The notes under the pieces: generated by a model
The model's input: the letters and a program-made list of their open reading frames with translations, nothing else
What the model was told of the DNA's origin: nothing
Databases searched by the model: none
Shown here: positions 59,986 through 64,000 of the stretch, piece by piece
How the letters are laid out: the number at the start of each line of letters is the position of its first letter
Numbering within the stretch: the first letter of the stretch is position 1
Position numbers and translations under genes: made by a program
Assembly (NCBI GenBank): GCA_035938175.1
Contig: DASZHD010000018.1
Location: 106,370-170,369, forward strand
Direction of reading: 5' to 3'
Length of the DNA stretch: 64,000 nucleotides
DNA from: DASRDE01 sp035938175
Lineage (GTDB): Bacteria > Vulcanimicrobiota > Vulcanimicrobiia > Vulcanimicrobiales > Vulcanimicrobiaceae

Positions 59986-60756
59986 TTACTCGCGTGCGTT
60001 TAGGAACTGCTCGATCATCGGGACGAGCCAATCCGTCCTCGACGTAAGACTCATGTGATCGGTTCCGGGCAAAACGGCGAGCCATGCGCGAGGGATCAGT
60101 CGATACTCTTCAACCGCGTGCTCCGGACGCATAACGTCCGAATCTCCGCAAACGATAAGCGCGGGGGCTTCCAACCCTTGCAATCGCTCGCGAGGGATAT
60201 CCGGAAAGGTACGCATCAGATTCACGCTCTTATAGAAAAAGCGCTCGAAATTTTCCGGGTGCGGCGCAACTGCGAAGTACGCCGCGCGCAGTACTTTCGG
60301 CATAATATCCGGCGTCGCGGCCGGAAAGCCGTTCCAAAATGCCGGTTCGGCGCCGTCATGGCTGAAAAATGCTGAAGCCAACACGAGCTTTCGAACCCTT
60401 TCCGGATGTCTGATCGCAACGTGCAGCGCGACGGTGCCGCCGTTGCTGAAACCGAATAGGTCGGCCTTCGCGATTTCCAGATAGTCGAGCAACGCGACGG
60501 TGTCGTCGGCAAACTGCTCGAACGAGAACGGACGATCGGGGATGTCGGCCGTGTGGCCGTACCCTTGACGTTCGAACGCCACGATGCGGCGGCTGCGCGC
60601 GAGTTCGGGAAGTATCTCGCCGAACGATGTCTCGATCGTATCTCCGCCACCGTGAAGAAGTACGAGCGGCGGCGCTCCCGTACGCTCGGCGCCATGCACT
60701 TCGTAGTAGAGATCGAGACCGTTGATCGGTGCGTAGTTGCCTACACCCTTGTCCAT
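59986..60756 (-). CDS. Alpha/beta hydrolase
   Basis: 256 residues from the ATG at 60756 (a TTG two codons upstream is an alternative). Fold motifs: PLVLLHGGGDTIETSF (oxyanion HGG), DLFGFSNGGTVALHVA (nucleophile Ser in GFSNG), LIVCGDSDVMRPEHAV (Asp) and VLPGTDHMSLTSR (His), a complete catalytic triad. No signal peptide. Likely an esterase or carbon-carbon hydrolase; substrate unknown. It converges on the YciI gene. Confidence 0.9.
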   Translation of the reverse strand: MDKGVGNYAPINGLDLYYEVHGAERTGAPPLVLLHGGGDTIETSFGEILPELARSRRIVAFERQGYGHTADIPDRPFSFEQFADDTVALLDYLEIAKADLFGFSNGGTVALHVAIRHPERVRKLVLASAFFSHDGAEPAFWNGFPAATPDIMPKVLRAAYFAVAPHPENFERFFYKSVNLMRTFPDIPRERLQGLEAPALIVCGDSDVMRPEHAVEEYRLIPRAWLAVLPGTDHMSLTSRTDWLVPMIEQFLNARE

Positions 60757-60857
60757 ATACAATTCTTTTGTTACTGCGTCCTACGCGCCCTGGTGCAACG
60801 CTTCGGCCAAACGCGGCAGCGTACGCGCCGGCATTTCTTTGGCGCATAACGTAGAAA

Positions 60858-61601
60858 TCAGGGTTCTTGAGTTGTCGGCTTCTGCCACTCCATTATGTGA
60901 AACCATGGCGCGCGTCGATACTGCGCGACCTTTTCGGGGTCGCCTCCGATTGGTGCCGGCTCAGTGAAATCGCGCAGGAGTAGTCCGGCTTTCAAGAACG
61001 ACTGCATGTATCTTTCCAGCGGCCGGTGCCAATTGTGAATCCGTATGCCGCTCCATTCCAAACAAATCACGCGCTCCTCGAGATAGCGATCGATTGAGAA
61101 CTGAAGAGTACCGCCGCAATCGCGCCAACCCTCGGGCATTCCCGCCGTGTTAAAACTCGTGAGGTTCGCTACGAGCAACACACCGCCCGGCCGAAGCGCT
61201 CGGGACATGTTCCGGATAGCCCCATCCAGATCTTCAATGTCGACTAAGGTTAAATAACTGACGACAAGATCGAACGTGGCGTCTTCGCAGTCAAAACTTT
61301 CGGCGCGTGCAATGCGATAGTCACCGTTCGAGTCGAGCGATCGCGCACGCTGCACGAGCGCTACAGTCGGGTCAATGCCAATCGTGGCGATGCCTTCTCC
61401 ATGCATCATTCGGCAGAACCTGCCTTCGCCACAACCCACATCCAGCGCGCGTCGGAAGCCGCGGCCCCGAACGCGCTCGAGCATCGGCGCGTCGAGCACG
61501 TACTGCCGTCCAAAATCACCTGAGTTTCCGAGCCGAGCGATCCACGCTGCCGCGGATTCATTCCATCCGCTTGACTCGCTCCTCGAACATTCCCTCGTCA
61601 T
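60858..61601 (-). CDS. SAM-dependent methyltransferase (class I)
   Basis: 247 residues. Starts with a GWNESAAAWIARLG region common in small-molecule methyltransferases, then motif I RRALDVGCGEGRFCRMM, the acidic TIGIDPTVALV, ARAESFDCEDATFDLVVSYL and LRPGGVLLVANLTSF. A C-terminal lobe (IRIHNWHRPLERYMQSFLKA) probably caps the substrate pocket. Substrate unknown. Upstream, a frame of 87 residues overlaps its start by 4 nt but has no recognisable content. Confidence 0.9.
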   Translation of the reverse strand: MTRECSRSESSGWNESAAAWIARLGNSGDFGRQYVLDAPMLERVRGRGFRRALDVGCGEGRFCRMMHGEGIATIGIDPTVALVQRARSLDSNGDYRIARAESFDCEDATFDLVVSYLTLVDIEDLDGAIRNMSRALRPGGVLLVANLTSFNTAGMPEGWRDCGGTLQFSIDRYLEERVICLEWSGIRIHNWHRPLERYMQSFLKAGLLLRDFTEPAPIGGDPEKVAQYRRAPWFHIMEWQKPTTQEP

Positions 61602-61847
61602 GCTTCGTCCGATACCGCCTCAAAATGTAAAAGCCTTCGCAGCCGTTTCGAGGAGCCGCCAATGCAAACACCCCAGAGATTCCGGCCGAGCTCACCGAAC
61701 ATGAGCGACGGCGACGCAATTTTGTTTTTCCTGCGCACTTTATACGGCAGGCCGCAAATGATTGCGCCAACGACGAATATCCAAAGTTCTGGCTTGTGCC
61801 TGCCGACCAATTCCAAAAACGTGGTATCGACTGCGCTGCATTTCCCC

Positions 61848-63116
61848 TCAGACCGACGCACTCTTCGTCACCATGTCGGCGCAAAAGATGTACGACCGGC
61901 CGCCGGAAATCTTGGCTGAATACATCGCCCTATCCGCATTATTGAGCAGCTCCGTCGGTGTCGTTCCGTCTCCTGGATTGAGGGCGATTCCGACGGACGC
62001 GCCTACCTGAATGGCCTCGTCGTGCAACCACATGGGCTCTTGGATAGCGGCGATGATCTTCTCAGCCAACCGCGCTACCTCTGCGCGGCTCGCCGGGTTG
62101 TCCAGTACAACGATGAATTCATCGCCGCCCAGCCTGGCCACCGAGTCGGTGTGCCGAACCTGCGCCTTCAGTGTGGCCGCAACCCTCTTAAGCAACGCAT
62201 CGCCTTCCTCATGACCAAGAGCGTCGTTAATAGCCTTGAATCCGTCGAGATCCAGGAAAAGGACCGCTATCAGCCGTTTTTCGCGATCGGCTATCGAGCA
62301 GAGCTGAGATAACCGCTCGAGGAGCAGATAACGATTGGGCAGGTCGGTTAAAGCATCGTGAAAGGCAAGGTGACGAATACGTTCATTCTTCTGCCATTGA
62401 TCCGTTACATCGATTACCAGCGACGCATACCCCGCCCGGTCGCCATCGACTCGGTCGACAGCATTAACCGAAAGCCAAACCGGGAAGACGTCGCCGTTCT
62501 TTCGGCGGCACGTTGCCTCTCCGCTCCAATGCCCATCCTTAGAAGCGCGACTGAAGAGATCCAGAGGTGTCGTCCCTTCGTAGCAAAGTTGAAAATCATT
62601 AGCGGTCTTTCCGATCGCCTCTTCACTCGTGTGTCCCGTCATCGCCGTGAAGGCCGGGTTGACGGACTTGATGATACCGCGCGAATCCGTCACCATAATT
62701 CCTTCAGTAGTGCTGCTGATAATGCTTGCAGCGATCCGCAGTTCCGTTTCAGCTTCTTTCAAGGCCGTAACATCGCTAACCAAAACGAAGAAGCCGTGAA
62801 CCGCGCCGAAGTCATCAACGTCCGGAATATAGTTCGCCAGCGTATAGCCGATACTCCCATCGGCTTTCACTAACGTGCGCTCGAACTGTTGAATTTTTCC
62901 GGAGAGGGCGCCACGGATGAATGGCTCGTTCATCGCGAAAAGTCTCTCGCCCAACAGCTCTCGGATACTCGTGCCGATCACTGACTCCGGAGATTTTCCA
63001 AACCACGTAACGTAGGCCTTGTTTGCGAATCGACAGCGCGTCTCAGCATCCCAATACGCTACCATCGCGGGCATGGCATCAATGAGATTTTTGAGGAACC
63101 GTTCGGCCACAGTCAT
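61848..63116 (-). CDS. PAS-PAS-GGDEF diguanylate cyclase
   Basis: 422 residues from the ATG at 63116, with GAGG 11 nt before it; an in-frame TTG at 63176 would add 20 residues. Two PAS domains (IDAMPAMVAYWDAETR; ISSTTEGIMVTDSRG) precede a GGDEF domain with an intact ARLGGDEFIVVL. An RHTD tetrapeptide five residues before GGDEF fits the inhibitory I-site. No EAL domain and no membrane helix, so this is the one plain cyclase in the window. Confidence 0.93.
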   Translation of the reverse strand: MTVAERFLKNLIDAMPAMVAYWDAETRCRFANKAYVTWFGKSPESVIGTSIRELLGERLFAMNEPFIRGALSGKIQQFERTLVKADGSIGYTLANYIPDVDDFGAVHGFFVLVSDVTALKEAETELRIAASIISSTTEGIMVTDSRGIIKSVNPAFTAMTGHTSEEAIGKTANDFQLCYEGTTPLDLFSRASKDGHWSGEATCRRKNGDVFPVWLSVNAVDRVDGDRAGYASLVIDVTDQWQKNERIRHLAFHDALTDLPNRYLLLERLSQLCSIADREKRLIAVLFLDLDGFKAINDALGHEEGDALLKRVAATLKAQVRHTDSVARLGGDEFIVVLDNPASRAEVARLAEKIIAAIQEPMWLHDEAIQVGASVGIALNPGDGTTPTELLNNADRAMYSAKISGGRSYIFCADMVTKSASV

Positions 63117-63176
63117 CTTATCGGGCACCTCAAGCTGGTACAGCTTAGCCCCAGGTTGGGAATTTCCAAGGAACAA

Positions 63177-63401
63177 CGTTGCGAGTTTGCGCGGCGTTGA
63201 ACCAAGCCGAACCTTATTGGCGACCGCGTTCTAGCAATTGACGGCGCGCACTGCGCGTCATCCTCGCCGCGGGCAGTCCCGGCGTTTGGGCGTAATAAAT
63301 TGCTCGTTCGCCTACGCACCGGGTCCCGGCCGTGGCCGCAACAGCCGTATTGCCCGCTCGGTTTTACATCGGCAAACGATTAACGCTTACGAATTCGCCA
63401 G
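63177..63401. other. Intergenic region, nothing firm
   Basis: 225 bases between the cyclase and the HAF-repeat gene. No RNA gene or terminator stands out; promoters for the minus-strand cyclase should lie here. Confidence 0.3.
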
Positions 63402-64000
63402 CTACGGCCGCGGAACGAGTATCACCCCGTGTTCGTCGTTCCCCAATTGCGCCGTCCCGATAATATACCCGTGGTTATTGACCGCCTGCGCGGACGTGAT
63501 CGTCCAGTCCCGGCAGTCCGCTCCCAAAACCGAATTGAGATCCGTGAAAACGCCGTTAGACCATGCAAACGCGTGCGGCGATCCGGTGGCGTTGGGTCCG
63601 GCGCGTCCAACGATAATCTCGGCGTTGTTGATGCCGAGCGCAACGAAGCCCGTACCCTCGCCGCTATATCCCGCGGGCAGCAACTCGATGGAGCTGCCGT
63701 TGTGGTAGTAAAAGCCCGCCGTATTAAAGTTTGAGTCGCGGTAAAACCCTACGACGTCACCGCGGTCATTGATGCCAAAGCCGCCGCCTGCGCCATAATC
63801 GTTGTCTTGGTTTGAGGGGTATGGCACGGTAGCGTTCGATGGATATAGGGCAATTGTGAAGGTCCCCTCGCGACAATCCAAGCTTATGCCATTGTAAATG
63901 TCATAAAGTATCGTTCCGGAAGAATTGACTGCAACGGCAAGCGCGTTGCTGCCGAATTGCTTGGCGCCCCCGTGACCGTCGAAAATTGCGATTTGATTAT
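63402..64000 (-). CDS. HAF-repeat extracellular protein (5' end beyond window)
   Basis: The visible C-terminal ~199 residues follow the pattern of HAF/SMP-30-like extracellular repeats: GFGINDRGDVVGFYRDSNFN, FVALGINNAEIIVGRAG, AFAWSNGVFTDLNSVLG, AQAVNNHGYIIGTAQLG, each with G-[IL]-N-x-x-G/A-x-[IV]-[IV]-G. Such proteins are beta-propeller-like and secreted; function unknown. The frame stays open to the right edge and is probably several hundred residues longer. Confidence 0.8.
   Translation of the reverse strand, partial: NQIAIFDGHGGAKQFGSNALAVAVNSSGTILYDIYNGISLDCREGTFTIALYPSNATVPYPSNQDNDYGAGGGFGINDRGDVVGFYRDSNFNTAGFYYHNGSSIELLPAGYSGEGTGFVALGINNAEIIVGRAGPNATGSPHAFAWSNGVFTDLNSVLGADCRDWTITSAQAVNNHGYIIGTAQLGNDEHGVILVPRP

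Noticed and set aside
61598..61861. 87-residue frame ending in ATGA overlap with the methyltransferase
   Set aside because: It has one weak hydrophobic stretch and no family likeness, and overlaps the cyclase end; too little to call a gene, though the stop/start overlap is tempting.

Overview
This 64 kb window is a high-GC, gene-dense bacterial chromosome segment. No marker gene here fixes the phylum. The combination of very short intergenic gaps, GTG/TTG starts in 4-nt stop/start overlaps, an adenosylcobalamin-dependent ribonucleotide reductase, a Thermus-type isocitrate dehydrogenase and many PAS-GGDEF-EAL proteins would suit an uncultured lineage such as Eremiobacterota (WPS-2) or a relative of Acidobacteria; that placement is inference. 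Bases 1 to about 49.6 kb read as core chromosome. From about 49.65 to 60 kb the window looks accessory: gene relics, repeats, longer gaps and orphan regulators.

Layout. 1-5.2 kb: two overlapping minus-strand c-di-GMP proteins. 5.3-5.7 kb: tRNA-His, tRNA-Arg and tRNA-Pro. 6.2-10.7 kb: minus-strand housekeeping operon (M23 peptidase, YggT, LepA, RdgB, GNAT). 10.9-11.0 kb: small SRP RNA. 11.1-15.0 kb: M3 peptidase, PEBP protein and a lipoprotein. 15.0-19.8 kb: tyrosine/homogentisate catabolism (CDGSH protein, HmgA, FahA, an unknown partner, HPPD). 19.8-22.1 kb: DeoC and aldehyde dehydrogenase. 22.1-28.6 kb: a PAS3-GGDEF-EAL protein, an EgtB-like protein, isocitrate dehydrogenase and an unknown protein. 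28.6-37.7 kb: UbiB kinase, GH31 hydrolase, BtuF-like protein, SerA with two histidine phosphatases, a catalytically headless ALDH and a class II aldolase. 37.8-43.4 kb: EAL protein, tRNA-Ser, antiporter, methyltransferase, AroE and YqeG. 43.7-49.6 kb: NrdJ interrupted by two inteins. 50-54.8 kb: an ECF42-type promoter in front of a YciI/DGPF relic, a RibD-like reductase, a frameshifted receptor relic, a ceruloplasmin-like multicopper oxidase and a PDZ-7TM-GAF receptor. 56.2-59.4 kb: CreD-like protein, DUF805-SRPBCC fusion and a GbsR/MarR regulator with palindromic sites. 59.5-64 kb: intact YciI/DGPF gene behind the second ECF42-type promoter, hydrolase, methyltransferase, diguanylate cyclase and a secreted HAF-repeat protein that leaves the window.

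Working together: HPPD, HmgA and FahA supply three of the four steps from 4-hydroxyphenylpyruvate to fumarate plus acetoacetate. The maleylacetoacetate isomerase step has no recognised gene, and the unknown protein behind FahA is the obvious candidate. SerA is followed by two phosphatases of the family that includes metal-independent phosphoserine phosphatases. DeoC plus ALDH would convert deoxyribose 5-phosphate to glyceraldehyde 3-phosphate and acetate. Five c-di-GMP enzymes, two of them with unusual GGDEF motifs, point to heavy second-messenger signalling.

The most unusual observations are: the two split catalytic motifs of NrdJ; the pair of TGTCGA-N17-CGAC promoters with no ECF42 sigma factor in view; the direct repeat flanking the multicopper oxidase segment; and the GbsR locus with its palindromes. 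I did not find a clearly new defence or mobile system.
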